From: Desertivirga arenae
GTDB lineage: Bacteria; Bacteroidota; Bacteroidia; Sphingobacteriales; Sphingobacteriaceae
NCBI RefSeq assembly: GCF_017355785.1
Contig: NZ_JAFEWE010000005.1
Location: 62,001-126,000, forward strand
Reading direction: 5' to 3'
Length of the DNA stretch: 64,000 nt
The notes under the pieces are model-generated. The model saw nothing but the letters and a program-made list of their open reading frames with translations, was not told the origin of the DNA and ran no database searches. Of the stretch, positions 18,807 to 28,240 are shown piece after piece. Position numbers and translations under genes: made by a program. How positions within the stretch are numbered: the first letter of the stretch is position 1; each line of letters begins with the position of its first letter.

Positions 18807-21413
18807 CTAGTTCAAGCTTACCGTAATTCCTTTTCCATGATAAGATAAAGTTTTCTTCACGCTCGCCACATTACCTGCTCGATTCTCATCCTCTATCACG
18901 AAAATCCTTAAAGTTCTATTCCTAAGATAACCAGGGTAAGAACCTTGAATATTTCCAATCCCGAGGGTTCTTGTACTATCATTCCAACTAAATGGAATAA
19001 TTGTAAAGTGCCCTTTTTCATAATTGTAATTGTCGCCTTCGTCTTCGTAGAGTTGAAAGCTCCCATTAGCACCCGGATAAATTCTGATCTCCAGATCACC
19101 AGAAGTCTTTTCAGAACTGTATTGCTTGATCTGTCCAATTGGGATAATTGAACCGGCTTTAATAAAAACAGGAATTTTATCCTGAGGAGCGTCGGCAGTT
19201 ATGGTTTGTCCACCCTTGCATTTTCTTCCTGTCCAGTAGTCATACCAAAGAGTATTTTTCGGAAGGTAAACATTCCAACTTGTTACTTCTGCTTCCGTAA
19301 CAGGTGCAACGAGCATCGACTTGCCAAACATGTATTGAAAACCTTGCTGAACAGCTTTCTCATCGCTTGCAAAATCCATTACCATTGGCCGCATTATTGT
19401 CGAGCCGTTGCGCGAAACCTGCCACGCCTGTGAGTAGATGTAGGGCAATAACATGTATCGGAGATTGAGCATGCTTCTCATATTATTCTCCACTTTTTCT
19501 CCATATTTCCATGGTTCGGTCTCAGACTGGTAACCATGTATCCGGAATATTGGATTGAACACCCCCCACTGGAACCAACGGGTCAGAATATCATGATATT
19601 TCTCGTCAGTGTACTGAGAACGACCCGGCCGGAAAAACCCTCCAATGTCAGTGGTCCAATACGGCATTCCGGTTATATTGAAGTTCAGTCCCGCTACGAT
19701 CTGGCGTTTAAAAGTATCCCAATTCCAACCTATATCCCCAGACCAGTTGATCGTGCCATAACGTTGTTGACCAGGGAAAGCTGAACGCGTTAGAATAGCT
19801 ACTCTTTTGCTTGGATCAGTAGTCCGCTGACCTTGGTAAACTGCTCTTGAAACCAATAATGGATAAGTAAGACGGTAGAAATCCCCGAGTCCATAATAGG
19901 TCTGTTTTCCTTTCAAAGCGTCGTTTTCAGGTTCTGTTGCATCCATCCACCAGGAATCAACACCCTTACTAAAAAGATTTTTGTTCAGAGCCTTCCAGTG
20001 CGTCTTTTGGGTTTCAGGATTATATATATCAATCCAGGGACTGTTAGGGATATAAAGTTTTTTTTCAACGTATTCCTTGGCTACTTCCGATTTTCTATCG
20101 AGATTTTCCCAAACAGAAACAGAGAACCGGGCATTTAAATCGTGCAATTGCTTAATAAAATTAGCGGGATCGGGGTAGTTAGCTTCGTCAAATTTAGGAA
20201 CGCCCCAGCCGTATTTCCCCCAATATTGCCAATCCTGCACAATCACATCCACAGGGAGATTTCGTCTTCTAAACTCCTTTACGGTCTCCACCAGGTGATT
20301 TCCTGATGTGTAACGTTCCCGGCATTGCCAGAAGCCGTAGGCCCACAGCGGCAGCATTGGGACATTTCCGGAAAGATTACGATAATTTGCAATTACCTCG
20401 TCAGCATTTCTACCAGCGAATACAATGTAATCTAAAGACTTAGCATTTGGAGAACGAAAAGTTGTGATATTGTCTGCTGATTCCCAGGAAAACCTAGGGG
20501 TATTTGACGCCTTACAAACAATTTGCACCTCGTGAGTTCCTGCTTTTAGTTTTATAAGCTTTCCAGCGGATGGAGGGAGCCATAAGTTTGACTGATCAAT
20601 CTCTGCCTTTCCGTCAATCACTACCAAATGCCGGTTGTCCATATCGCCCAAATCAAGCATAATAGAATACTCACCGTCGGCTGGAATATTAAATGTTCCC
20701 TTATATACGGACTGTTGTTGAGATACCTGCTGAGTACCTGCCGTGGTAGTAACCTCAGCATCACGTTTTTCACCAGCTATAGTATCCCTTTTTACCAGAT
20801 TCACATAATTATCTGTGGGGTTGTAGTCCGTTAAACCGTATTGATGCCAGAGAATCCCGTAATTATTACTGGAATAAAGGAAAGGAATAGCGATTTGAGT
20901 ATTTACCTGAGTTAGCTTACGACTGACGTTCCTTAGATTATAATTGCCGTCCTGAAACTGGCCTAGTCCAAACAGAGACTCGCCGGAGGGGGAAACGAAG
21001 CTTTGCTCAGCTATAAAGCAGCGTTCTCCCATCACCGTGTTTTCTATTAACTTTCGGCCCCCAGGCTTTTCACTCAGAAACACTTTACCCGCAGCATTTA
21101 TGAATTCGAGAGCCGTAGTTTTCTTACTAAAAAGCACCGTAAGTTGGGAGGTTATCAACTTCAAATGTGTTGCAGTTTCTGCGAACTTAAATTTTGGAGC
21201 AACCATCCTATTTACCAAAACTAACTCCTGTGATTCCTTAAGTCCATCCTTCTCCCAGCTTACTCTTATTACTTTGTCGGTTAATGGAATAAGGTTCAGA
21301 ACACCTTCTGAAAGATCAATGGAGAGCCTGTTGGCTTTTAAAAGATGTTTCTTATATGTTTGCCCGAAGAGAACAGAGGGAAGCAAGCATATAATCGAAA
21401 TGAATACTCTCAT
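18807..21413 (-). CDS. GH31 alpha-xylosidase/alpha-glucosidase with PA14-like insert
   Basis: GH31 glycosidase of 868 residues with a signal peptide (MRVFISIICLLPSVLFGQ). A GH31 N-terminal beta-sandwich (FGLGQFQDGNYNLRN) is followed by a PA14-like insert at roughly residues 225-320 (GTFNIPADGEYSIMLDLGD, HLVVIDGKAEID). The barrel carries the nucleophile Asp near 490 (WWMDATEPEN) and acid/base Asp near 558 (WSGDIGWNWDTF). This layout with a PA14 insert is known from alpha-xylosidases, and GH31 alpha-xylosidases occur in loci for complex cereal xylan, so removal of alpha-xylosyl caps is the best guess; alpha-glucosidase activity remains possible. It sits 23 bp after the GH97 gene. Confidence 0.9.
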   Translation of the reverse strand: MRVFISIICLLPSVLFGQTYKKHLLKANRLSIDLSEGVLNLIPLTDKVIRVSWEKDGLKESQELVLVNRMVAPKFKFAETATHLKLITSQLTVLFSKKTTALEFINAAGKVFLSEKPGGRKLIENTVMGERCFIAEQSFVSPSGESLFGLGQFQDGNYNLRNVSRKLTQVNTQIAIPFLYSSNNYGILWHQYGLTDYNPTDNYVNLVKRDTIAGEKRDAEVTTTAGTQQVSQQQSVYKGTFNIPADGEYSIMLDLGDMDNRHLVVIDGKAEIDQSNLWLPPSAGKLIKLKAGTHEVQIVCKASNTPRFSWESADNITTFRSPNAKSLDYIVFAGRNADEVIANYRNLSGNVPMLPLWAYGFWQCRERYTSGNHLVETVKEFRRRNLPVDVIVQDWQYWGKYGWGVPKFDEANYPDPANFIKQLHDLNARFSVSVWENLDRKSEVAKEYVEKKLYIPNSPWIDIYNPETQKTHWKALNKNLFSKGVDSWWMDATEPENDALKGKQTYYGLGDFYRLTYPLLVSRAVYQGQRTTDPSKRVAILTRSAFPGQQRYGTINWSGDIGWNWDTFKRQIVAGLNFNITGMPYWTTDIGGFFRPGRSQYTDEKYHDILTRWFQWGVFNPIFRIHGYQSETEPWKYGEKVENNMRSMLNLRYMLLPYIYSQAWQVSRNGSTIMRPMVMDFASDEKAVQQGFQYMFGKSMLVAPVTEAEVTSWNVYLPKNTLWYDYWTGRKCKGGQTITADAPQDKIPVFIKAGSIIPIGQIKQYSSEKTSGDLEIRIYPGANGSFQLYEDEGDNYNYEKGHFTIIPFSWNDSTRTLGIGNIQGSYPGYLRNRTLRIFVIEDENRAGNVASVKKTLSYHGKGITVSLN

Positions 21414-21436
21414 AGATCAGGGTATAATTTTTAATT

Positions 21437-23371
21437 TTAGTCCGCAGGTGTTATAATAGCTACGAAACCACCTCTGCGCAGTAATTTCACATTTAAGAAT
21501 GAGGAATCATTGACCTCTATGGATTGGGATGAAAACTCTTTATCATGCTTACCGTCTGCGATGATAGTACATTTGTACTTAGTCCCCTTTTGCAAAAACG
21601 GTAGTTTGAAGTTTTGTCTCTTCTCCCTTATTTCAGCATTTATTCCGCCGATATACCAGATTTTATTCTTGCGGCGGGCCATAATCACATCCTTACCCGG
21701 ATAGCCCTCCAGCAATCGGATTTCATCCCAGGCATTAGGAACTGATTTGAGGAAAGACTTTACATAATCAGGTAAGTCCCCGTAGCCTTCAGGACGATCA
21801 GCCATATGCTGCAAGCCCGATTCGAATAAAATACTTAAAGCCAACTCATGCCCATAAGAGGTAATGTGTGGGAATTGAGAATTTGTGAAGGTTACGGGAG
21901 TATAATCCATTCCTCCTACTATGTTCCTCGTAAAGGGAAGTGTAGCATTATGTTCAGGTGCTGTAGTTGTAAATTCGGGTCCATTGTTGTACCACTCTGC
22001 ACCTCGTACGGCCTCGTACGTCATGAGGTGTGGATATGTTCTTGTCCATCCTCTGGGCACTATACACCCATGAAAGTAGACCATCATTTCAAATTTTGCG
22101 GCATCTTCCAGGATGTCAAGATAATACTTGATCATTTCCTGTTTCTCGCTTTCAAAGAAGTCGATCTTTACGCCAGCGACTCCGAGGTTCTTAAGTTTAG
22201 TGAACTCGGCAAGGCGGTTTTCATGAGTAAGCATACGGTCTTTAGGAGTAGAGGACACCCAAGTATGATTGCCACCTGAATTGTACCACATTAACGGTTT
22301 TATCCCCTTTGCCCGGATATATTTTAAAGCATCTTCAAGGTTCCCCCCGTTTGTCATACTATCCCATTCCCAATCAAGTAAGGTATAGGGCCAGCCCATC
22401 TCTACTGCCAGATCAGCAAAATCAGTTACAATCTTATAATCCTTTGTGCCGTGATTGCTTGACCAGTAATTCCACGATACTACCCCAGGCTTAATCCAAT
22501 TGGTATTCTTTATTGAAGTTGGCGTAGAAACATCATCTACAAGGGTAGAAGCAACTAATTCCTGTAAGCTGCCCATTATTACAACTCTCCAGGGAGATTT
22601 CCAGGGAAGATTTATTGAGGGGGTCGATGAGCCTTGTCCCCGGCCATCCCTCTGATCCGGGAAAGTTAATTTATACTTATTAGGGTCCGAGGTATTACTC
22701 AACTTAGTACCACAATACGTAGAATTCAAATCTGCTTCGTGGAGTAAATACCAGGAAGATAAACCTTTAGCCTGGAAAAGCGCAGGATAGCACCATTCCT
22801 GCTTTTGAATCTTTTCATCGCTCATCAAAGTGTAAAGTCCTTCATTCGCAGGATTCCACTTTTCCATCCAGCGCTTAGTATTCTGGGGAACGGAATAAGA
22901 TGTCAGCTCATCTAACATCACAAAACTTCCGTTCTTTTCAGGAAACTCATATCGAAAGGTAATCCCGTCATCGTAAGCCCGGATGATGACATTCAACTTT
23001 GCCTTGCCTGGGTTTTCAAAGTGGATAGTTACCTCATTGGCATAGTTAGTACAAAGCGATTTTTTGCCATGAAGAGCAGTATAAGTTTCTTTAACCAGCC
23101 GTGGCTTTCCATTTCTCAAAAATTTTAGATTCTGCGAAAATTCCTGATCACTCCTTTTGAGACCTAGATTTATCTCTGGAATTACTGTATTAGTCTTTCC
23201 ACTATCGAGGTGGGAGACCTTAAGGTACCATTGGTAATTGCCTTCCCTACCCTTCTGATATAATGCGACAATATTTTTTTTATTGGGAGATTGAACACTC
23301 AACTTTTGCGCCTTCACTAAGTGTGCGCAAAAGGTAAATAACAAAAGGATAGTTGTAATTACGGCCTTCAT
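21437..23371 (-). CDS. GH97 family glycosidase, retaining (alpha-galactosidase-like) type
   Basis: Exported GH97 enzyme of 644 residues. The signal peptide ends in AHLVKAQ. A GH97 N-terminal sandwich spans about residues 25-270 (DDGITFRYEFPE), then a TIM barrel (YTLLDWEWDSMTNGG) and a C-terminal sandwich. GH97 splits into inverting SusB-like and retaining BT1871-like groups. The motif GVKIDFFESEKQEM puts an Asp (near 405) at the nucleophile position of the retaining group, with a Glu (near 455, VRGAEW) as likely acid/base. This favours alpha-galactosidase activity over SusB-type alpha-glucosidase activity. It is 7 bp after the GH27 gene, so two alpha-galactosidase-like enzymes are co-transcribed. 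Specificity is inferred from catalytic type. Confidence 0.9.
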   Translation of the reverse strand: MKAVITTILLLFTFCAHLVKAQKLSVQSPNKKNIVALYQKGREGNYQWYLKVSHLDSGKTNTVIPEINLGLKRSDQEFSQNLKFLRNGKPRLVKETYTALHGKKSLCTNYANEVTIHFENPGKAKLNVIIRAYDDGITFRYEFPEKNGSFVMLDELTSYSVPQNTKRWMEKWNPANEGLYTLMSDEKIQKQEWCYPALFQAKGLSSWYLLHEADLNSTYCGTKLSNTSDPNKYKLTFPDQRDGRGQGSSTPSINLPWKSPWRVVIMGSLQELVASTLVDDVSTPTSIKNTNWIKPGVVSWNYWSSNHGTKDYKIVTDFADLAVEMGWPYTLLDWEWDSMTNGGNLEDALKYIRAKGIKPLMWYNSGGNHTWVSSTPKDRMLTHENRLAEFTKLKNLGVAGVKIDFFESEKQEMIKYYLDILEDAAKFEMMVYFHGCIVPRGWTRTYPHLMTYEAVRGAEWYNNGPEFTTTAPEHNATLPFTRNIVGGMDYTPVTFTNSQFPHITSYGHELALSILFESGLQHMADRPEGYGDLPDYVKSFLKSVPNAWDEIRLLEGYPGKDVIMARRKNKIWYIGGINAEIREKRQNFKLPFLQKGTKYKCTIIADGKHDKEFSSQSIEVNDSSFLNVKLLRRGGFVAIITPAD

Positions 23372-23378
23372 AATTTGA

Positions 23379-25421
23379 TTATCTCAATGGACTCAATTTG
23401 TAAAGTACCACTCCATGAACCGGAACATTCAGATCAAGAGCCTCTTTATCTGTACTGATATCTCTAATATCTTTCTGGCGCCAGAGGTCACGCACTCTTT
23501 GCTTGCCGGAAAAGCCAAGCTTATTCAGATCATTGTAGGCAATATTCACCTTCTCTAACCCGAAGTTGCAAAAACCCACTGCCTTACTACCATCTTCAAG
23601 GTCCTTCACATAAATTCTGAGATCGCCGATTGTCTGAACGCAGCTGGCCTGCTTGCCTAAACCATCCTGGTTAACTGCAATCACCTCGTCATTGGTAAGC
23701 AGATTAATAGTAAAATCATCAAGTTTTTCCATATCGCAACCGATCAGCAGGGGAGCAGAAAAAAGGCTCCAAAGACTGAAATGAAGGTATTGCTCATCTG
23801 GTTTAAGTTTACTTGGATGTGGATTTCCCCATCCTACGGTACCAACAACGAGCATATCGGGATCGTTCCAATTGCCTGGTTTAGCAAATGCCGCAGATTT
23901 TTCCTGGTCCAAAGCGATGTTCTTCACACTGGTCCAGGTGTCAGTTATGTCATTTGTTGTTCTCCAGCTTGTTCCGCCGACAGAGCCACCCCACTTCCAA
24001 ACATCTGACATTCCGTATTGGCATAAACTAAAAACGATATCCCTTGGTTGTTTACGAAGAAGATCACCCATAAGCTGAAAAGGCTTCATCGCGGTAGCTA
24101 ATTGATTTCCTCCTTGATAAGACAAGGAGCTGACTTTATAGGGATCGTTCTGTGGTAGTCCATTTATAACATTTCCGTAGCTGCACCAATCATATTTAAG
24201 ATAATCAAAGCCCCATTTTGCATAACTTTCGGCATCCTGTTTTTCATAACCATAACTTCCTGCACAACCTCCGCATGTCCATGGGCCTGGACTGGAATAA
24301 ATCCCAATCTTTAATCCCAGTCCATGTACATAATCTGCGAGCCCTTTCATATCACCGAACCGTTTGTTAGGTATTATATTTCCAGCTTCGTCACGCATTT
24401 TACCTTGTAAGGATGGATCCTTAGAATCGCGGTGATTTTGCCAAAAGTCATCGATATTCACATAATTCCAGCCGTGGTTAACGAGACCAGTTTTAACCAT
24501 TACCTCCGCTGCCCGCTTAACTTTTTCAGCCGAGACTTCTCCGGCGAAGCAATTCCAACTGTTCCATCCCATCGGAGGCGTCAAGGCAATCTGGTCGCCA
24601 CAAATAATCTTCAAGCTCTTTTCAGCAATCCCTTTTGCATTCTTTGCCCTGAGTTTGACTAGGTATGTTCCAGCTTTTGCTAATTTTCCGGTAATTACCC
24701 CAGTGGTGCCATTCAGCTTGAGACCGGAAGGTAAACCGCTGGCAGAAAAATTCATAGGCCTGTCGCCTGTAACGGGAATCCTGAATTGAAAGGGGGAACC
24801 TGGTCGTACCCCAAACACACTTGCACTATTTATTTTTGGTGTTGCGGAGGGCTTTGGAGTTAATATATAAGGTTCACTCGATACAGGGTTGAAAGTTGCG
24901 AATGTAGTGGCTCCTAGGGTTTCAAATTTGGCATCTGCCCAGTCGGCATGATCATAATAATTGCCATTACTTCCATCGGTGACTACAAGTTCCAACTTGT
25001 TTACTCCTGCAACATCCACGGTGCAGGGCCGAGCTATATCCCCTACCCTCATTACAGCACTGGACCACAGCTTCTTGCCATCGCCCAACACAAAAAACTC
25101 TACAGCAGGCTGATGCTCTTTCATTTCATCGTCAACACCTACCCATGCAGTAAATAATTTCGCTTTCCCACCTAATTGAATTTGGAGGGAACTTTCTGCA
25201 TGAGTACCAAACCCTCTGTCATAGGACTGACCTGCAATTTTCATTACATTGCCATCAACGGTCTTATTCTTCCTTGGAACTCCGTAGCCCTGTGTTGCCG
25301 CACTTAAGTCCAGCTGATCTAGCCATACTGTCTGGCCGACAAGGTCACTAAAGCTTGTTATGTAAAAAATGAAAGCAAGAGCGATTGCCCGAGCCAATTT
25401 GCTTTTATATACTTTATTCAT
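23379..25421 (-). CDS. GH27 alpha-galactosidase with N-terminal NPCBM and Ig-like domain
   Basis: Exported enzyme of about 680 residues that removes terminal alpha-D-galactose. The ATG at 25421 gives a signal peptide (MNKVYKSKLARAIALAFIFY); an upstream frame to 25544 overlaps the preceding gene and is rejected. An NPCBM-type domain comes first (SYDRGFGTHAESSLQIQLGG), then a putative-Ig domain (GLPSGLKLNGTTGVITGKL), then the GH27 barrel (LTPPMGWNSWNCFAGEVS). The nucleophile Asp is near 409 (YLKYDWCSYG) and the acid/base Asp near 492 (TTNDITDTW). A C-terminal beta domain closes the chain. Gaps are 40 bp upstream and 7 bp downstream, consistent with one operon. GH27 may also include beta-L-arabinopyranosidases, so galactose is probable but not certain. 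Confidence 0.92.
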   Translation of the reverse strand: MNKVYKSKLARAIALAFIFYITSFSDLVGQTVWLDQLDLSAATQGYGVPRKNKTVDGNVMKIAGQSYDRGFGTHAESSLQIQLGGKAKLFTAWVGVDDEMKEHQPAVEFFVLGDGKKLWSSAVMRVGDIARPCTVDVAGVNKLELVVTDGSNGNYYDHADWADAKFETLGATTFATFNPVSSEPYILTPKPSATPKINSASVFGVRPGSPFQFRIPVTGDRPMNFSASGLPSGLKLNGTTGVITGKLAKAGTYLVKLRAKNAKGIAEKSLKIICGDQIALTPPMGWNSWNCFAGEVSAEKVKRAAEVMVKTGLVNHGWNYVNIDDFWQNHRDSKDPSLQGKMRDEAGNIIPNKRFGDMKGLADYVHGLGLKIGIYSSPGPWTCGGCAGSYGYEKQDAESYAKWGFDYLKYDWCSYGNVINGLPQNDPYKVSSLSYQGGNQLATAMKPFQLMGDLLRKQPRDIVFSLCQYGMSDVWKWGGSVGGTSWRTTNDITDTWTSVKNIALDQEKSAAFAKPGNWNDPDMLVVGTVGWGNPHPSKLKPDEQYLHFSLWSLFSAPLLIGCDMEKLDDFTINLLTNDEVIAVNQDGLGKQASCVQTIGDLRIYVKDLEDGSKAVGFCNFGLEKVNIAYNDLNKLGFSGKQRVRDLWRQKDIRDISTDKEALDLNVPVHGVVLYKLSPLR

Positions 25422-25461
25422 TTGTATTTTTAATTGTTGGATCAAATGATTTGTCGCAGCC

Positions 25462-26829
25462 TTACTTACCGAACTTCCACCAGTTAAAGTTGAACAAGTC
25501 ACCCTGACCACCTTTGAAAACAAAATACAGGTCATGATTGCCATTTACCTTATTCACTTTAGACGAAACAGTTTTCCAATTCAAAGCCCCGCCAGTATTC
25601 TTTACCACACACGAGGCCAAAAGACTTCCTTCTGGGCTATCTAAATGTATTTCTATAGTTCCACCTAGGGAAGAAGCCACATTAGCCTGAAAGGATTTTG
25701 GATTCTTAGCGAAATTGACTCCTTTTACTTTAATGTAATCTCCGCTATTTACCCGAGTCACGTAGATCCCTCCTCCCATACTATCTTTTGCAGTTTTCAA
25801 ACCTTGCGCCCAGGCAATTGTCTCAGCTTGATTTATTGCATAGGGATTAATGTTACCAGGCTCCTGAAGTCCTTCCTCGCTCCACCATGGCAATTCCTGT
25901 ATCGTTCCGTCAGGATTATAACTCATTTCTGCAACACATATGGAACGTCTTTCATGATGTGTCTCCGTAGCCATGAAGTTCAATCGATAGTTGAATCCGA
26001 ATACATAAGTTTTTCCTTTATAATCAATAATACCCGGATGGTTACCAGATGACTTTTTATTGGGTTTCATGATGTAACCTTTATATTCCCAGGGGCCTTC
26101 CGGGCTCTTACTCATAGCATAGGCCATTCCTTCCGGGCAACAGGTGGAAGCATAAGCCATATAGTAAAGACCGTTCCGTTTATATCCCCAGGGACCTTCC
26201 TGGTAATGAAATACGTCGGGTGTTTTTTGATCTTTTTCTTTCCCTACACCTGGTACCTTCATCACCTCCCCTGAATATGATACCATATCTTTATTTAGTT
26301 TGACGTACCAAAGATTAGGATTACCCCAGTAAAGGTATGCCTGACCATTATCATCTTTAATAACAGTAGGGTCTATATCGTTCCAAATATGGTCGGTTTC
26401 AATAAGTCTTTTCCCTAGAGGGTCCTTAAACGGCCCATAGGGACTGTCTGCCACCAAAACCCCAATTCCACTTCCCTGCACCGGGCAGTAGAGATAGAAC
26501 TTCCCGTCTTGTTCAACGCACTGCGGTGCCCATGCTCCATTATCCTGCCTTCCCCATTTAAAATCCTTCAGGGTAGCTACAACTCCGTGGTCCGTCCAAT
26601 TTACCATATCTACAGAGGTATACAGAAGCCAGTCTTTCATCAAGAACTTACCCATTCCGGGTCCAGCATTATCTTCATCACGAGTGGTGTAAAGAAAAAC
26701 GGTGTCCTTGTACACCAAAGGAGCAGGATCTGCTGTAAATTTGGTTTGAATGATGGGATTCTGGGCGAAGGCGCTGATACTGCAAAAAAAATGCAACACA
26801 AACCAACTTTTGGTAATTAAATTTTTCAT
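25462..26829 (-). CDS. GH43 glycosidase with C-terminal CBM6-like module
   Basis: Exported two-domain enzyme of about 455 residues. Signal peptide ends in ISAFAQ. The GH43 propeller covers about residues 25-315, with TADPAP (base Asp), NDIDPTVIKDDNG (pKa-modulating Asp) and YQEGPWGYKRNG (acid Glu). From about residue 330 there is a CBM6-like beta-sandwich (NQAETIAWAQGLK, NGNHDLYFVFKGGQGDLFNF, ending WWKFGK). GH43-CBM6 proteins are often arabinoxylan arabinofuranohydrolases. It is the third of three GH43 genes in a row and its C-terminal module is nearly the same as that of the gene ending at 26846. Start at 26829 is chosen over 26838, which lies only three codons upstream. Confidence 0.92.
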   Translation of the reverse strand: MKNLITKSWFVLHFFCSISAFAQNPIIQTKFTADPAPLVYKDTVFLYTTRDEDNAGPGMGKFLMKDWLLYTSVDMVNWTDHGVVATLKDFKWGRQDNGAWAPQCVEQDGKFYLYCPVQGSGIGVLVADSPYGPFKDPLGKRLIETDHIWNDIDPTVIKDDNGQAYLYWGNPNLWYVKLNKDMVSYSGEVMKVPGVGKEKDQKTPDVFHYQEGPWGYKRNGLYYMAYASTCCPEGMAYAMSKSPEGPWEYKGYIMKPNKKSSGNHPGIIDYKGKTYVFGFNYRLNFMATETHHERRSICVAEMSYNPDGTIQELPWWSEEGLQEPGNINPYAINQAETIAWAQGLKTAKDSMGGGIYVTRVNSGDYIKVKGVNFAKNPKSFQANVASSLGGTIEIHLDSPEGSLLASCVVKNTGGALNWKTVSSKVNKVNGNHDLYFVFKGGQGDLFNFNWWKFGK

Positions 26830-26845
26830 AATGCTCATTTAATCA

Positions 26846-28198
26846 CTATTTGCTAAACTTCCACCAATTAAAATTGAACAGGTCACCCTGCCCACCTTTG
26901 AAAACAAAGTACAGGTCATGAACTCCCTTTACTTTTTTCATCGCCGCAGAAACTGTAGCCCAGCTCTCTTTTCCCCCTGTATTCTTCACTTCGACAGACC
27001 CTAAAAGTACACCTTCCAGGCTGTCAAGGTGGATCTCTATATTTCCTCCAGCAACAGAGGCAACATTTGCCTGAAAACCTTTTGCACCCTTCTTAAAATC
27101 AACACTCCTTAATTTAATATGATCACCATTGCTAATTTCAGTCACGTAAATGCCCGCTTCCATGCTTTCGCCAACTTCAATCCCTTCTTCCCACGCTATG
27201 GTTTCAGCTTCCTGACGTATGAATGGATTTAGATTGGAAACGGGTTTCACTCCTTCTTTGGTTGGAGCTATCCTTGGAATACTACCGTCTTTATTATAGC
27301 GGAACTCATCCAAACATACAGAACGCGTGAAGCCACCGCCTCCGGGCAACGCACCATTATGATAGAAGAAATATGACTTGCCTTTATAATCAACTACTCC
27401 CGGATGATTAGTGAAAGCTCCGCCCTTCCCTATTATGCGCATTATCGTATCTCTGTAAACCCAGGGACCTGTGGGACTGGTGCTTGTTGAGTAAGCTAAA
27501 TGTTCGGGTACTCCTCCAGCTGCATAATGCATATAATAAAGGTTCTTGCGTTTGTAAAACCAGGGTCCCTCTTCATATGCGGAAGGTCTTTTATCAACAT
27601 CCTTAAACCTGACATTAAAACCCTCTTTATTCAAGGGAACTGTAACTACCTCCCCTGAGTATGAAACCATATCCTTGTTCAACTTCACATATTTTAGATA
27701 TGGATTCCCCCAATACAGATAAGCCTGTCCATCGTCATCAATAAATACAGTAGGGTCTATGTCGCCATTTCCGCTGTGAACCAAAGGTTTACCAAGTGCA
27801 TCTTTGAATGGCCCTGTGGGACTATCGGATACAGCAACACCTATCGACATTCCCATAGTCTCATGATTTATGGGCACATACCAATAAAACTTACCATTTC
27901 TTGGAATACATTGGCCAGCCCAGGCATCTTTCTTTGCCCAACTAAAAGCTTTTAAAGAAAGCGGGGAACCCTTATCTGTCCAGTTCACCATGTCTGTAGT
28001 AGTATAACAGTGCCAATCCTTCATAGTAAACCAGGTCGATTTATCTTCATCATGACCGGTAAATAAATAAACTGTATCTTTATAAACCATTGGAGCTGGG
28101 TCAGCTGTATAAATGGTTTGAATGATAGGGTTTTGTGCTTTTATAAGCAATTGGATGAAAAGCCCAATAACTAAAAGACTTGTTTTTCTTTTATCCAT
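26846..28198 (-). CDS. GH43 glycosidase with C-terminal CBM6-like module
   Basis: Exported enzyme of 450 residues, a close relative of its downstream neighbour. Signal peptide ends in LLIKAQ. Triad motifs: TADPAPMVYKD (base), GDIDPTVFIDDDG (modulator) and YEEGPWFYKRKN (acid). The CBM6-like module begins with RQEAETIAWEEGIEVG and ends with GGQGDLFNFNWWKF. The catalytic half is closer to the single-domain GH43 at 17809 (shared GHD, HPGVVDYKGKSYFFYHNG-type segments), while the module matches the 25462 gene. Likely an arabinofuranosidase or xylosidase on arabinoxylan. It is 42 bp after the previous GH43 gene. Exact linkage is unknown. Confidence 0.92.
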   Translation of the reverse strand: MDKRKTSLLVIGLFIQLLIKAQNPIIQTIYTADPAPMVYKDTVYLFTGHDEDKSTWFTMKDWHCYTTTDMVNWTDKGSPLSLKAFSWAKKDAWAGQCIPRNGKFYWYVPINHETMGMSIGVAVSDSPTGPFKDALGKPLVHSGNGDIDPTVFIDDDGQAYLYWGNPYLKYVKLNKDMVSYSGEVVTVPLNKEGFNVRFKDVDKRPSAYEEGPWFYKRKNLYYMHYAAGGVPEHLAYSTSTSPTGPWVYRDTIMRIIGKGGAFTNHPGVVDYKGKSYFFYHNGALPGGGGFTRSVCLDEFRYNKDGSIPRIAPTKEGVKPVSNLNPFIRQEAETIAWEEGIEVGESMEAGIYVTEISNGDHIKLRSVDFKKGAKGFQANVASVAGGNIEIHLDSLEGVLLGSVEVKNTGGKESWATVSAAMKKVKGVHDLYFVFKGGQGDLFNFNWWKFSK

Positions 28199-28240
28199 TA
28201 TAATCTTAATCTTCGGTGTGTTTGTGTGGATGGATTTTTT

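Noticed and set aside
23379-25544. Longer GH27 reading frame reaching 25544
   Set aside because: The extra 41 residues overlap the GH43 coding end and hide the signal peptide that starts at 25421.
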